A stretch of 64,000 bases of DNA, from positions 1 through 64,000 of the forward strand of contig CAJLEF010000002.1 in the NCBI GenBank assembly GCA_905205665.1, written 5' to 3'. The notes below the pieces were generated by a model. It saw only the letters and a list, made by a program, of their open reading frames with translations. It had not been told where the DNA came from and did not search any database. Shown in pieces: positions 33,568 through 42,453 of this stretch; position 1 is the first letter of the stretch, and each line of letters begins with the position of its first letter. Both the position numbers and the translations under genes were made by a program. The DNA comes from an uncultured Bacillota bacterium (GTDB lineage: Bacteria > Bacillota_I > Bacilli_A > RF39 > UBA660).

Positions 33568-33756
33568 GTAACTACGATGTTTACGAGAATTACGAATATT
33601 TTTCTTCTTTTCTTCTCTTTTCTTTACTCCTGGTTTTTCGTAATGTTTTCTTTTTTTAACTTCTGAAGGGACACCACTTTTTGCAACAACGACTTTCCAT
33701 CTTTTTAATGCTTTATCAATATCGCCATCTTTAACTATAACTTTATTGGAATTCAT
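33565..33756 (-). CDS. rpsU: Ribosomal protein S21
   Basis: A 63-aa basic small-subunit protein. The start NSNKVIVKDGDIDKALKRWK and the KKRKHYEKPGVKKREEKKK block are diagnostic. It is upstream of yqeY. Confidence 0.95.
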   Translation of the reverse strand: MNSNKVIVKDGDIDKALKRWKVVVAKSGVPSEVKKRKHYEKPGVKKREEKKKNIRNSRKHRSY

Positions 33757-33823
33757 GCTATTTCACCCTCCCTTCGTAATTTCTACAATAGATTATAACA
33801 CTTGAATTTTCTATATGCAAGAA

Positions 33824-33846
33824 AAAAAGCGCATATTAGCGCGTAA
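33824..33846 (-). terminator. Rho-independent terminator of frr
   Basis: Minus strand: GCGC/GCGC short GC stem with a six-base loop and T7, just after the frr stop. Confidence 0.75.
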
Positions 33847-33857
33847 AAACTCGAATT

Positions 33858-34385
33858 TTAAACACTCATAAGTTCTTTTTCTTTTTCTTTAAATTTTTCA
33901 TCAACAATTTTGTTGTATTTATTAATTAATTCTTGAATACTGTCTAATTCCTTTTTCTCTTGATCTTCTGGTAATTCTAGTAATCTAATTTCTTCATTGG
34001 CATCTTGGCGAATGTTTCTTAAAGCAATTTTGGCTTCTTCACATTCTTTTTTAGCATCTTTAACATATTCTCTTCTTCTGTCTTCTGTTAATTCAGGAAC
34101 GGTTAAAATAATCATTTCGCCATTATTAGTTGGAGTGATACCAATATTTGCTTCATGAATAGCGTGTTCAATATCTTTTAAAACACCTCTATCAAAAGGT
34201 TTAATCATTAATTGTCTAGCTTCTGGAACGGTAATATTGGCAAGACTTTGTAAAGGAGTTAAGGCTCCATAGTAAGAAACCATGATTCCACTTACCATTC
34301 CTGGATTAGCTCTTCCTGCTCTGATATTTAAAAGTCTATTGTCTAAACTTTCCATTGCTTTTTGCATTTGTTTTTCTGTATTCAT
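33858..34385 (-). CDS. frr: Ribosome recycling factor
   Basis: A 175-aa protein that with EF-G splits post-termination ribosomes. Domain I segments LLNIRAGRANPGMVSGI, YYGALTPLQSLANI and the C-terminal RREYVKDAKKECEEAKIALRNIRQDANE helix are typical. It is about 10 residues shorter at the N-terminus than usual. It follows two thioredoxin-like genes instead of pyrH. Confidence 0.95.
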   Translation of the reverse strand: MNTEKQMQKAMESLDNRLLNIRAGRANPGMVSGIMVSYYGALTPLQSLANITVPEARQLMIKPFDRGVLKDIEHAIHEANIGITPTNNGEMIILTVPELTEDRRREYVKDAKKECEEAKIALRNIRQDANEEIRLLELPEDQEKKELDSIQELINKYNKIVDEKFKEKEKELMSV

Positions 34386-34399
34386 ATTTATCCTCTTTC

Positions 34400-34951
34400 T
34401 TAATTTTTTTCTATTTTATTATTTTCTAAAAATGTTTTTAATTCATTTTTTATATTATCTCCGATGATTTCACCTTTTAAAGTACCATCTTCAAAATACA
34501 TAAGATATGGGGTATAAGCAAAATGATTTTTGATATTTTCATCTAAATTGGTAAAATCTTGCACAATCGTCATGGAATTATCATATAAATCTTTATTAAA
34601 ATAATAAAAACTTATTTGGCTTTGCTCATATTCTTTTTTTAAATCCGGAAGTAATCTTTCACAAACTACACAGTCATTTTTAGAAGAAAGTAAAAGAAAA
34701 CTTTCCTTATTATTTATTTTATCCATCACTTGTTCTAAACTTAACTCTGTTAAAAAATCTATCTTATATTCTTCCTTAGAAGCCCCACCAAAAACACGGT
34801 CATTAGGGTTAGGATTACTTTTGATAAAATGTAAGGCAATCTGATCTCCCATGGCAATAAAAATAATGACAACAACAATAAAAGTACAATACCAAAATTC
34901 ACTTTGTTTTTGATTATCATCTATCTTCTCATCATTCTTGTGTTTTTTCAT
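34400..34951 (-). CDS. Membrane-anchored thioredoxin-like protein with CVVC
   Basis: A 183-aa protein with a polar start, one membrane segment (about residues 22-42) and an outer domain carrying KNDCVVCERLLPDL, a CxxC in the thioredoxin active-site position, followed by YYFNKDL and the cis-Pro-like YTPYLMYFEDG. It probably handles disulfides outside the membrane. It overlaps the preceding thioredoxin-like gene by 20 bases, so the two are coupled. The ATG at 34951 is best spaced from AGGTGA. Confidence 0.7.
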   Translation of the reverse strand: MKKHKNDEKIDDNQKQSEFWYCTFIVVVIIFIAMGDQIALHFIKSNPNPNDRVFGGASKEEYKIDFLTELSLEQVMDKINNKESFLLLSSKNDCVVCERLLPDLKKEYEQSQISFYYFNKDLYDNSMTIVQDFTNLDENIKNHFAYTPYLMYFEDGTLKGEIIGDNIKNELKTFLENNKIEKN

Positions 34952-35555
34952 CATCTTCACCTAAATATTTTTGTAATAAAATACCTAAATTAACCATTTT
35001 AGAAGCAATTTTATCATTTGTCCAATAATCATCGATAGAAACATCACCATGAATAATACTTGTTTCATCATCATAGAAAACAATATTGCCATCTTTTACA
35101 CCGATTAAAGTAGGAGCATAAATATCACTATTATCATTGTCCAAATAAGGAACATAACTAGATAATTCTTTAACTATATTTTCATAATAGTGATTATTAT
35201 TACTACGATCATTTTTAAAATTGTAATAGTAAATCTCTTTAATGCCGAGTCTTTCGGCGGTATCATTTAAAATTTCAGCATATTTACTACTCCATTTATT
35301 TTCCGGAAAAGCCATAAAAATTAAAGCTTCTTTGGTATTCATCATTTCTAAGACTTCTTTAGCTGTTGTATATTTAAAAACGTTTTGACTAGTTATACCA
35401 TACTCCTTGGTAAAAGATTCACTATCAGTAAGTTCTCTTTGAGGAGCATTATAGTTTTTGGTTCCTAAATAGATAAAAGCCCAGATTAAGAAAATAAAAC
35501 TTATTACATAAAATATTTTTTGCCACATTGGCATTGGTTTTTTCTTTACTTTCAT
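34932..35555 (-). CDS. Membrane-anchored thioredoxin-like protein lacking active-site Cys
   Basis: A 207-aa protein with one N-terminal membrane segment (about residues 11-30) and an outer domain of thioredoxin shape: ALIFMAFPENKWSSKYAEILND occupies the active-site loop without Cys, and YAPTLIGVKDGNIVFYDD gives the cis-Pro strand. It appears to be a degenerate, possibly non-catalytic, partner of the CVVC protein encoded immediately after it. Confidence 0.6.
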   Translation of the reverse strand: MKVKKKPMPMWQKIFYVISFIFLIWAFIYLGTKNYNAPQRELTDSESFTKEYGITSQNVFKYTTAKEVLEMMNTKEALIFMAFPENKWSSKYAEILNDTAERLGIKEIYYYNFKNDRSNNNHYYENIVKELSSYVPYLDNDNSDIYAPTLIGVKDGNIVFYDDETSIIHGDVSIDDYWTNDKIASKMVNLGILLQKYLGEDDEKTQE

Positions 35556-35600
35556 AGTTTTCTCTCCTTAAACCCTATTATATCAAGGAAAAAGGGATAA

Positions 35601-35634
35601 AAAAAGACACTTTACTCAAAAAAGTGTCTAAATT
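35601..35634 (-). terminator. Rho-independent terminator of rpsB-tsf
   Basis: Minus strand: AGACACTTT/AAAGTGTCT stem and T7 following the tsf stop. It isolates rpsB-tsf from the thioredoxin-like pair. Confidence 0.8.
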
Positions 35635-35636
35635 TG

Positions 35637-36512
35637 TTAATTTCCTTTAACTTGATTCATTACTTCAGAAGCAAAGTCATCGTTTCTTTTTTCCATGCCT
35701 TCACCAACTTCATAACGAATGGCTGTTTTTAGTTCTCCACCATTATTTTTGATATATTGGTTTACTGATAAACCACCATCTTTAATAAAGGCTTGTTCTA
35801 CTAAGCAAATTTCTTTATAGAATTTATGCATTCTACCTTCTACCATTTTTTCAGCAATTTCAGCTGGTTTTCCTTCACCCATAGCAAGTTCTTTTTGAAC
35901 TTCTTTTTCATGATTCACAACATCTTCAGGTACATCAGAAATAAAGACATAGCTAGGACGCATAGCAGCTTGTTGCATAGCAACATCTTTAGCTACTTCT
36001 TCGTTAGCTCCTTTTAAAACGACTAAACTAGCAATTTTTCCGCCCATATGAATATATGAACCAAATACTTCGCCGTCTTCTAATGTAAGAATTTGGAAAC
36101 GACGTAAAGAAAGTTTTTCACCAATTTTAGTTGTTTTAGCAACAATTAAATCTTTAATAGTGCCATTTTCTGTATTAACTTCCATAGCTTCTTCTAAAGT
36201 TTTAGCGTTGCTTTTTAATAAAGCCATACCGATTTCTTTAATCATATCAGTAAATTCTTCATTTTTACTAACGAAATCTGTTTCAGAATTCACTTCTAAA
36301 ATAACAGCTTTATTACCATCAACAAAAATATTAGCTAAACCCTCAGCCGCAATACGGCTTTCTTTTTTATTAGCTTTAGCAATACCTTTTTCTCTTAGGT
36401 AATCTTCAGCAGCAGCCATATCTCCGTTTGTTTCTGCAAGAGCTTTTTTACAGTCCATCATGCCAGCTCCTGTTTTTTCTCTTAAATTTTTAACCATTTC
36501 AGCGGTTACCAT
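35637..36512 (-). CDS. tsf: Elongation factor Ts
   Basis: A 291-aa nucleotide-exchange factor for EF-Tu. VTAEMVKNLREKTGAGMMDCKKAL at the start, the core EVNSETDFVSKNEEF and MQQAAMRPSYV segments are diagnostic. I use the ATG at 36512, about 9 bases after GGAAAGGAT. It follows rpsB as in nearly all bacteria; pyrH is not downstream. Confidence 0.95.
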   Translation of the reverse strand: MVTAEMVKNLREKTGAGMMDCKKALAETNGDMAAAEDYLREKGIAKANKKESRIAAEGLANIFVDGNKAVILEVNSETDFVSKNEEFTDMIKEIGMALLKSNAKTLEEAMEVNTENGTIKDLIVAKTTKIGEKLSLRRFQILTLEDGEVFGSYIHMGGKIASLVVLKGANEEVAKDVAMQQAAMRPSYVFISDVPEDVVNHEKEVQKELAMGEGKPAEIAEKMVEGRMHKFYKEICLVEQAFIKDGGLSVNQYIKNNGGELKTAIRYEVGEGMEKRNDDFASEVMNQVKGN

Positions 36513-36539
36513 AAAATTCAAATCCTTTCCAATATAATT

Positions 36540-37313
36540 TTATTCAGCACTTTTTTTAGTATCTTCTTTTTTTCTGTCGTCTTTGCTTTTCATTTCTTTA
36601 GCAACTTCTTCAGAAGAATAATCTACTAATTCAAGATTGTTAGCTTCACAAATAGCATTGTTTAAAGCACCCATAACAACTTTGATAGCTTTAACAGCAT
36701 CATCATTTCCTGGAATAACAAAATCAACATCATCAGGATCACAGTTTGTATCAATTAAACCAAATACAGGAATATTTAATTTTCTAGCTTCATGAATAGC
36801 ATTAGCTTCCTTCTTAGAATCAATAATAATGATAGCTTGTGGAAGTTTATTCATACCACGAATACCAGAAAGTAAACGATTTAATTTATCATATTCTTTT
36901 TTAAGACCAATAACTTCTTTTTTAGGTAAAACTTCAAAAGTTCCATCAGCTTCCATTTTTTCGATTTCTTCAAGTCTATTAACACGACGACGAATTGTGC
37001 GGAAGTTTGTTAATGTACCACCTAACCAACGTTCAGTTACATAAAAAGATTTACTTCTTAAAGCTTCTTCTTTAACAACTTCACCAGCTTGTTTTTTAGT
37101 ACCTACAAATAAGAAAGTACCACCATTTTCAGCTATAGATTTCATTTCAGCATAAGCTTTTTCCATACCTTCAACTGTTTTGTCTAGATCGATAATATAA
37201 ATATCATCTCTAGCTCCATAAATATAAGGTTTCATTTTTGGATTCCATCTTTTTGTTTGATGTCCAAAATGAACACCAGCTTCTAATAAAACATTCTTAG
37301 AAACAACGCTCAT
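36540..37313 (-). CDS. rpsB: Ribosomal protein S2
   Basis: A 257-aa small-subunit protein. [50 protein letters not shown] and [26 protein letters not shown] are all typical. It is followed by tsf and preceded by a long structured leader. Confidence 0.97.
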   Translation of the reverse strand: MSVVSKNVLLEAGVHFGHQTKRWNPKMKPYIYGARDDIYIIDLDKTVEGMEKAYAEMKSIAENGGTFLFVGTKKQAGEVVKEEALRSKSFYVTERWLGGTLTNFRTIRRRVNRLEEIEKMEADGTFEVLPKKEVIGLKKEYDKLNRLLSGIRGMNKLPQAIIIIDSKKEANAIHEARKLNIPVFGLIDTNCDPDDVDFVIPGNDDAVKAIKVVMGALNNAICEANNLELVDYSSEEVAKEMKSKDDRKKEDTKKSAE

Positions 37314-37440
37314 AAAAACATCCTCCTTCGTTTTTTCTTCTGCCTAGATCTTCTCAAAATTTTCACTCAACGCCGTGAGCACTCGAAAACCTTAATCCCT
37401 AGTGCATGTTTATTTGCTTTTATTAAGCACGTTTATTGTA
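37314..37440 (-). promoter_or_regulatory. Structured leader of rpsB
   Basis: About 125 non-coding bases with several local complementarities, including CTCA/TGAG around CGGCGT, and a GC content higher than other spacers. Position suggests an S2-responsive leader; no known motif is claimed. Confidence 0.4.
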
Positions 37441-37473
37441 CCAAAATATTTTTAGAATAACAAGTAAATTTGA

Positions 37474-37770
37474 CTATTCATGCTCTTTTACAAAGGCTAC
37501 TACTTCACTTTTACTCATTAAGCCAATTTTTTTGCCCATTTCTTGACCATCTTTAAATAAAATAAGGGTGGGAATGGACATAACTCCAAAAGAAATAGCT
37601 AAGTCTTGATGTTCATCTGTGTTTACTTTCAAAACATTCAAGTTTTCACATTCTTCTAAAATAGCTCCCATTCGTTGACAAGGTCCACACCAATCGGCAT
37701 AAAAATCAACTAAAGTGATGCCCTCTTTTATTTCATCATTAAAATTCTCATTTTTTAAATATTTTATCAT
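37474..37770 (-). CDS. trxA: Thioredoxin
   Basis: A 98-aa cytoplasmic thiol reductase. The active site is FYADWCGPCQRMG, the cis-Pro is in SIPTLILFKDG. Length is slightly short (usual 103-108). It stands alone between rpsB and a CvpA-type gene. Confidence 0.95.
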   Translation of the reverse strand: MIKYLKNENFNDEIKEGITLVDFYADWCGPCQRMGAILEECENLNVLKVNTDEHQDLAISFGVMSIPTLILFKDGQEMGKKIGLMSKSEVVAFVKEHE

Positions 37771-37829
37771 AATTTTTTCCTTTCTTTTTCTTTCTTATTT
37801 TAACATACTTTCTTTAATTTTATGCAAAA

Positions 37830-37863
37830 TAAAAAAGACATTTCATCTTATAAATGCCTTTTA
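37830..37863 (-). terminator. Rho-independent terminator of the CvpA-type gene
   Basis: Minus strand: AAAGGCATTT/AAATGTCTTT stem (G-U allowed) and T6 at the stop codon. Confidence 0.7.
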
Positions 37864-38535
37864 AAAAGTAAGTTTGCCTTTTTCTATTAATTCGTCTACT
37901 GCCTCTTGCTTTACAATATCATATTTAAGTAAAATATCTAAGCACTTTTTATTATATTCTTTTTTGTTATGAATGTTTTGATCCTTAATACTAATGATTT
38001 CTTTAACAGCTGCTACAGATTCTTCGGTTAAATTAGATAAACCTGGACTAGATTCGGTAATAACTCCCCCTAATCTACTTTCTAAAATAAGTTCGTTAGT
38101 AGTGGGAAGCATAGAAAGTAAAAATAATGCAATAAAAACAAATAAATAACTTTCTAAGAAACCAAATAAAGCTCCTAATAATTTGGAAGGAATTCCTAAA
38201 ATAATGGTGAAATCTAAAATTTTTTCAATTCCTCCCGTTATTTTTATAACAATTTGTAAAACACTCATAAGAACGATATAAACCAAAATAAAGGCAATTG
38301 CTTCATAAATAATTATGTTTAAAACCGTTAATCCTTCAAAATCACCTGCAAAGTTGAAAAAAGGACAAACAGAATACAATATTTTTGAAACGGGATTTTT
38401 AAGCCAAAAAGAAAGAATTAATACCACAATAGCGCCTACAAACATAGTAGCACTTTTAATAACCCCTCTTTTAAAGCCAACCACAGCTCCCATAAGTAAA
38501 AATAAAATAATAATACTATCCACAATACTCGTCAT
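37861..38535 (-). CDS. CvpA family membrane protein
   Basis: A 224-aa protein with four N-terminal membrane segments (to about residue 145) and a cytoplasmic or outer tail of about 80 residues. The VDSIIILFLLMGAVVGFKRGVI start is typical of the CvpA/YshB family, linked to colicin V production in E. coli and to envelope functions in Firmicutes. It is divergent from rnhC, as in B. subtilis where yshB lies near rnhC. Confidence 0.85.
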   Translation of the reverse strand: MTSIVDSIIILFLLMGAVVGFKRGVIKSATMFVGAIVVLILSFWLKNPVSKILYSVCPFFNFAGDFEGLTVLNIIIYEAIAFILVYIVLMSVLQIVIKITGGIEKILDFTIILGIPSKLLGALFGFLESYLFVFIALFLLSMLPTTNELILESRLGGVITESSPGLSNLTEESVAAVKEIISIKDQNIHNKKEYNKKCLDILLKYDIVKQEAVDELIEKGKLTF

Positions 38536-38621
38536 ACACCAAGCTCCTTATCTTTTTTCATTATAAAATATTTTATTTTCATAAGCAAGTATTTATGTTA
38601 AACTAAAAACGGTGATGGAAA

Positions 38622-39554
38622 ATGACGATTGTTTTTAAAGTGAGTGAACCATTAAAACAAAAAATGGCAAAATATTATGAAGATAAAAAAAGAGATAAAA
38701 CACCTCCTTATGCTATTTTTCAAGCCGAAGAAGGTGGCACAATTATTACTTTATATGAATCTGGAAAAGCCATGTTTCAAGGCATTAGCGCGGATATTGA
38801 CGCTAATATGTGGAAAGATATTGAAAGAAATTTAACAGGTAATGTTATCGAAGTAAAGGATACCAAAGAAATGAAAAAAGAAGAAAAAGAAACCAGAAAG
38901 AACTTTTATTCTTTAAGTACTATTGGGTCTGATGAAGTGGGTACAGGAGATTTTTTCGGTCCTATTGTTGTCACAGGTGCTTATATTTCTAAAGAACAAG
39001 TTTCAAAAATGGAAGAACTTGGTGTGAAAGATTCCAAAAAATTAACAGATGAGAAAATTTTAGAAATTGGTCCTACTCTTATTAAAGAAGTAAATCATTG
39101 TACTTTTATTTTAAATAACACATCTTATAATGAGTATCAAAAAAAAGGTTACAATATGAATAAAATTAAAGCAATCTTGCATAACAAAGTTTTAGTAGAA
39201 ATGAAAAAAAGACAACCTTCTTATGATAAAATTGTTGTCGACCAATTTGTTTATCCCCGAAAATATTTTGAACACATTAATGAAGCTACCGAAAAAGTAA
39301 CTGACATTACTTTTGTCACAAAAGCCGAAAGCATTTGTGCATCTGTGGCAGCTGCAAGTTGTATTAGTCGTTACGTTTTTTTGAAGAAAATGGATGAAAT
39401 CAGTGATGAAATTCATTTACCTTTACTAAAAGGAGCTGGTACTTTAGTCGATAAACAAGCTAGTGAAATTGTTAAGAATTATGGAATGGATAAATTAAAA
39501 GAAATTGCTAAATTAAATTTTAAAAATACAGAAAAATTAAAGGAATATCTATAA
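38622..39554 (+). CDS. rnhC: Ribonuclease HIII
   Basis: A 310-aa enzyme that cuts RNA in RNA-DNA hybrids. An N-terminal TBP-like substrate-binding domain (about 1-85) is followed by the catalytic domain with IGSDEVGTGDFFGPIVV, GVKDSKKLTDEKI and VVDQFVYPRKYFEHI; the Asp-Glu pair of DEVG marks the HII/HIII class. Length is normal. Confidence 0.95.
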   Translation: MTIVFKVSEPLKQKMAKYYEDKKRDKTPPYAIFQAEEGGTIITLYESGKAMFQGISADIDANMWKDIERNLTGNVIEVKDTKEMKKEEKETRKNFYSLSTIGSDEVGTGDFFGPIVVTGAYISKEQVSKMEELGVKDSKKLTDEKILEIGPTLIKEVNHCTFILNNTSYNEYQKKGYNMNKIKAILHNKVLVEMKKRQPSYDKIVVDQFVYPRKYFEHINEATEKVTDITFVTKAESICASVAAASCISRYVFLKKMDEISDEIHLPLLKGAGTLVDKQASEIVKNYGMDKLKEIAKLNFKNTEKLKEYL

Positions 39555-39574
39555 GCGAAGATATTCCTTTTTTA
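39540..39574 (+). terminator. Rho-independent terminator of rnhC
   Basis: AAGGAATATCT/AGATATTCCTT stem with an 8-base loop and T-run, overlapping the rnhC stop. It may also serve the converging metallophosphoesterase gene. Confidence 0.8.
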
Positions 39575-40603
39575 ATAAATAGTGATGGATACTAATTCAC
39601 TGTGATAAGTCGTTTTAATAGGCATACCCCATTCTCCATAACCAGAAGATATAATAGATTTACTATAACCATTATCATAATAACCATATTTAACAAAATA
39701 GTTAGCTGGCCAAATTTGACCACCATGAGTATGCCCAGAAATACTTAAATCTACTTTATTTTCTTCTAGTTCTTTAACGCTCGTTGGCTGATGTTCTAAG
39801 ACAATAATAGGCAGTGTCATATCCACATTTTTTAGCATTTGTTCTAAACCTTGAACTTCTCTTGTCATTCTGTCTTTTCGCCCTACTAAATAATATTTAT
39901 TATCAATTAATAAAACATCATTTTGTAAAACACGAACCCCACTACTTGTATATTTATGATAAGTTTCTTCATTTAAAACATCATGATTTCCCTCAATATA
40001 ATAACTACCATTTTTGGTTTTGATTTCTTTTAAAATTTCAAAGAAATGTTCTTTTTCTTTTTCGGTTGTCCATTCATCAAAAATGTCACCACCTAAAACA
40101 AAGATATCATAATTTCCCTCATTGACAATTTTTATTAAATTTTGAAAATTTTCATTTAAATAAGGCGTTCCTAAATGTAAATCACTTATAAAAGCTATTT
40201 TAATAGGTTCATCAACTTGTTTATCTACTTTAACATTATAAGAAGTTACTACTGGGTGCATGGCATTTAATACTCCATACAAAGTAAATAAAATAGATAT
40301 TACCAGAATGGGATATTCTTTGTAATTTAATTTTTTTAAAAAATTATTAACTTTCTTAAAAGGATAAGATAACAGCCTTAATAAATCATATATCATATGA
40401 AATAAAGTAAAATAAATTAAAAAGCCCATGAGAGGTGTTCTAAGATAGATATTGAAGCCAATCAGGATAATCAAGCTTATCCAGTAAATTAAAGGATAAT
40501 TTTTCACCTTAGTCGGTAAAACTTTTAACATAATTTTACCAAAATAAAAAACAAATAATAAAATAATAACTAAAAATGGTAAAGACCAAAAAAGATAATT
40601 CAT
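39572..40603 (-). CDS. Membrane-anchored metallophosphoesterase
   Basis: A 343-aa protein with about four membrane segments in the first 125 residues and an outer or inner-face phosphoesterase domain. The two-metal motifs are complete: FISDLHLGTPY, GGDIFDE, EGNHDV, VLEHQP and SGHTHGGQIWP. It belongs to the YaeI/YkuE-like group, some of which act on lipids or nucleotides. The substrate is not known. Confidence 0.88.
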   Translation of the reverse strand: MNYLFWSLPFLVIILLFVFYFGKIMLKVLPTKVKNYPLIYWISLIILIGFNIYLRTPLMGFLIYFTLFHMIYDLLRLLSYPFKKVNNFLKKLNYKEYPILVISILFTLYGVLNAMHPVVTSYNVKVDKQVDEPIKIAFISDLHLGTPYLNENFQNLIKIVNEGNYDIFVLGGDIFDEWTTEKEKEHFFEILKEIKTKNGSYYIEGNHDVLNEETYHKYTSSGVRVLQNDVLLIDNKYYLVGRKDRMTREVQGLEQMLKNVDMTLPIIVLEHQPTSVKELEENKVDLSISGHTHGGQIWPANYFVKYGYYDNGYSKSIISSGYGEWGMPIKTTYHSELVSITIY

Positions 40604-40668
40604 AACGTCAACTCATTTCCTTTATTATAGTAATACATTTCATTAAAAATATTAATATTTATCTTTTA

Positions 40669-41089
40669 TCATTTTTTAGCTTGCAAATACTGAATAATAA
40701 AAGCAATACTATTTTCAAAAATTTCATCTAAAACGTTTTCATTCAAAATTTGATATAAAGAATCATCGACAATTCAACAGTGTGGCAAATCTAAATATTT
40801 TCTAACTGTATAAATATCTTTTTTGTTTAATCTTAGTTCATCAATTGGTTTAAAATCATCTTTATATTTTTGATACATTTTTTCGCAATCCGGAAGATTT
40901 ATTCCTATACGGTAATCTTTTAGAAAAATAAAGTGTGTCAAATTTCTAGGAACATTTTTTGAAATAGTCGGTAAGTTTATATTTATCTTGATCCGGAAGC
41001 AAGTTACCAATCATAAAATATTTTTTATTAACCTTTAGATATTTACTTATTTCATTTCCAATTTTTGCATGGATTTTCTAACTTGACAT
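40669..41089 (-). pseudogene. Broken zinc-dependent phospholipase C-like gene
   Basis: Joined frames read MSS-stop-KIHAKIGNEISKYLKV, NKKYFMIGNLLPDQDKY, then after a frameshift RNLTHFIFLKDYRIG and further on YTVRKYLDLPHC-stop-IVDDSLYQ. The His and Asp-rich start (KIG, LLPDQDK, LTHF) resembles the zinc-dependent phospholipase C-like family that begins with a histidine helix and a GNLLPD segment. There are at least two in-frame stops, one frameshift and probably a central deletion, since the remnant is about 140 codons against an expected 230 or more. Confidence 0.7.
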
Positions 41090-41109
41090 AACTACGATTT
41101 CCTTTCAAA

Positions 41110-42048
41110 TTAACACTCTAGTACTTGGATTAAAAAAGCGTAAAAAGAAACGACTTTATCAACACGACCACTTTTAATATTTAAATCTAACTTAAAAATA
41201 TCCACTAGGATGGTTTTCAAATCATCTTTATGGTAAAGACTCGCTTCTTTTCTTAGTTTATTCACTTGCCATTCTTGAAGTTTTAACTCACTTGCCATTT
41301 CTCTAGGACTATATTTTTTTTCTTCAAATAATTTATAACAATATAAAAGACGATATTCTCTTCCTAAAAGATTTAAAAGTTGTAAAGGGTCAGTTTTAAT
41401 AGTTAAAAAGTTTTCATATAAATTAATCGCGTTAAAGCTATCTTTCGATACAACAGCATCCACAAACTTAAACACATTATCAGATAAATTCATCGGTGTA
41501 ATTTTTTTTAAATCTTCTAAACTAATGATATCTTTTTCTTTATAATATAAAGATAATTTTTCAATTTCATTTAAAATGATATCATAGTTATTTAAAGAAG
41601 CTTCGATTAAATATTTTAAAGCCTCATCCTTTATTTGATATTTACTCATTTTATTTCTGACAACATTTAATAATTCGTAATTTTTAGGAGCTTTTATTTC
41701 AATGTAAGCATTTTGATTGATAAGACTTTTTGTAATGTTTTTACGACTATCAACATCCTCGTAAGTCGTAAAAATAAGAGTGGTTAATGAATTGGGATTA
41801 TTAAAATATTTGAGTAATTTTTCAGTATCTTTATCTGTTAATTTCATTGTCCCAAAAAAAGAAGCATTTTTAACTAAAACACATTTTTTATCACCAAACA
41901 TCGATACAAAAGAAGCTTCTTCTAAAATATCATCTATCGTATTTTCTGGATAAGAAAGGATTGTTTTTTCTAAAATATCTTTAGAAAACTCGGCTATTTT
42001 TTCATCCATTAAACTTTTAGAATCACTTTTTATTAAAATAACTTGCAT
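41110..42048 (-). CDS. holA: DNA polymerase III delta subunit
   Basis: A 312-aa clamp-loader subunit. The pattern MQVILIKSDSKSLMDEKI, VSMFGDKKCVLVKNASFF, LIFTTYEDVDSRKNITKSL, YLIEASLNNYDIILNEIEKL and DPLQLLNLLGREYRLLY is typical of HolA/YqeN. It lies next to the spoVA operon with 55 bases between. Confidence 0.9.
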   Translation of the reverse strand: MQVILIKSDSKSLMDEKIAEFSKDILEKTILSYPENTIDDILEEASFVSMFGDKKCVLVKNASFFGTMKLTDKDTEKLLKYFNNPNSLTTLIFTTYEDVDSRKNITKSLINQNAYIEIKAPKNYELLNVVRNKMSKYQIKDEALKYLIEASLNNYDIILNEIEKLSLYYKEKDIISLEDLKKITPMNLSDNVFKFVDAVVSKDSFNAINLYENFLTIKTDPLQLLNLLGREYRLLYCYKLFEEKKYSPREMASELKLQEWQVNKLRKEASLYHKDDLKTILVDIFKLDLNIKSGRVDKVVSFYAFLIQVLEC

Positions 42049-42102
42049 ATTATCACCTGTACTGCAACTTATTATAACATAAATTAAGATGAAATTTCTT
42101 TA

Positions 42103-42453
42103 TTAGTTTTTAGGTTTGAAAATAAAAGATAATATAAAAGCAAAGATAACTGCACTAGAAATAGCTGCCGAACTTTTAACGAGTAAACCACTAAATAATC
42201 CTAAAACGCCCATTTCATGATATCCTTCGATAACACTTTGATATAACATATTGCCAAAATTTGAAATTATAATGGTCGCCCCTGCTCCACCATAAGAAAT
42301 GAGTTTAGGATAAAGTCCAAAAAAAGATAAAATCGCACCTAAAACGGTATACAATGAAGTAATATGTCCTGGTGTAAGTTTCGTGTTATCTAATATTAAC
42401 TGAGCACTTAAGCAAAACAAACCAGCTACTAAAAAAGCATTAAAATAAATCAT
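42103..42453 (-). CDS. spoVAE: Stage V sporulation protein AE
   Basis: A 116-aa membrane protein with four segments and the SpoVAE marks LTPGHITSLYTVLGAILSFF and YGGAGATIIISNFGN. With SpoVAC and SpoVAD it forms the channel that loads dipicolinic acid into the spore and releases it at germination. It overlaps spoVAD by 4 bases. Confidence 0.93.
   Translation of the reverse strand: MIYFNAFLVAGLFCLSAQLILDNTKLTPGHITSLYTVLGAILSFFGLYPKLISYGGAGATIIISNFGNMLYQSVIEGYHEMGVLGLFSGLLVKSSAAISSAVIFAFILSFIFKPKN

Noticed and set aside
33325..33666. Plus-strand 113-codon frame opposite yqeY/rpsU
   Set aside because: It lies antisense to two certain genes and their terminator, has low-complexity Phe/Ser composition and no ribosome site.
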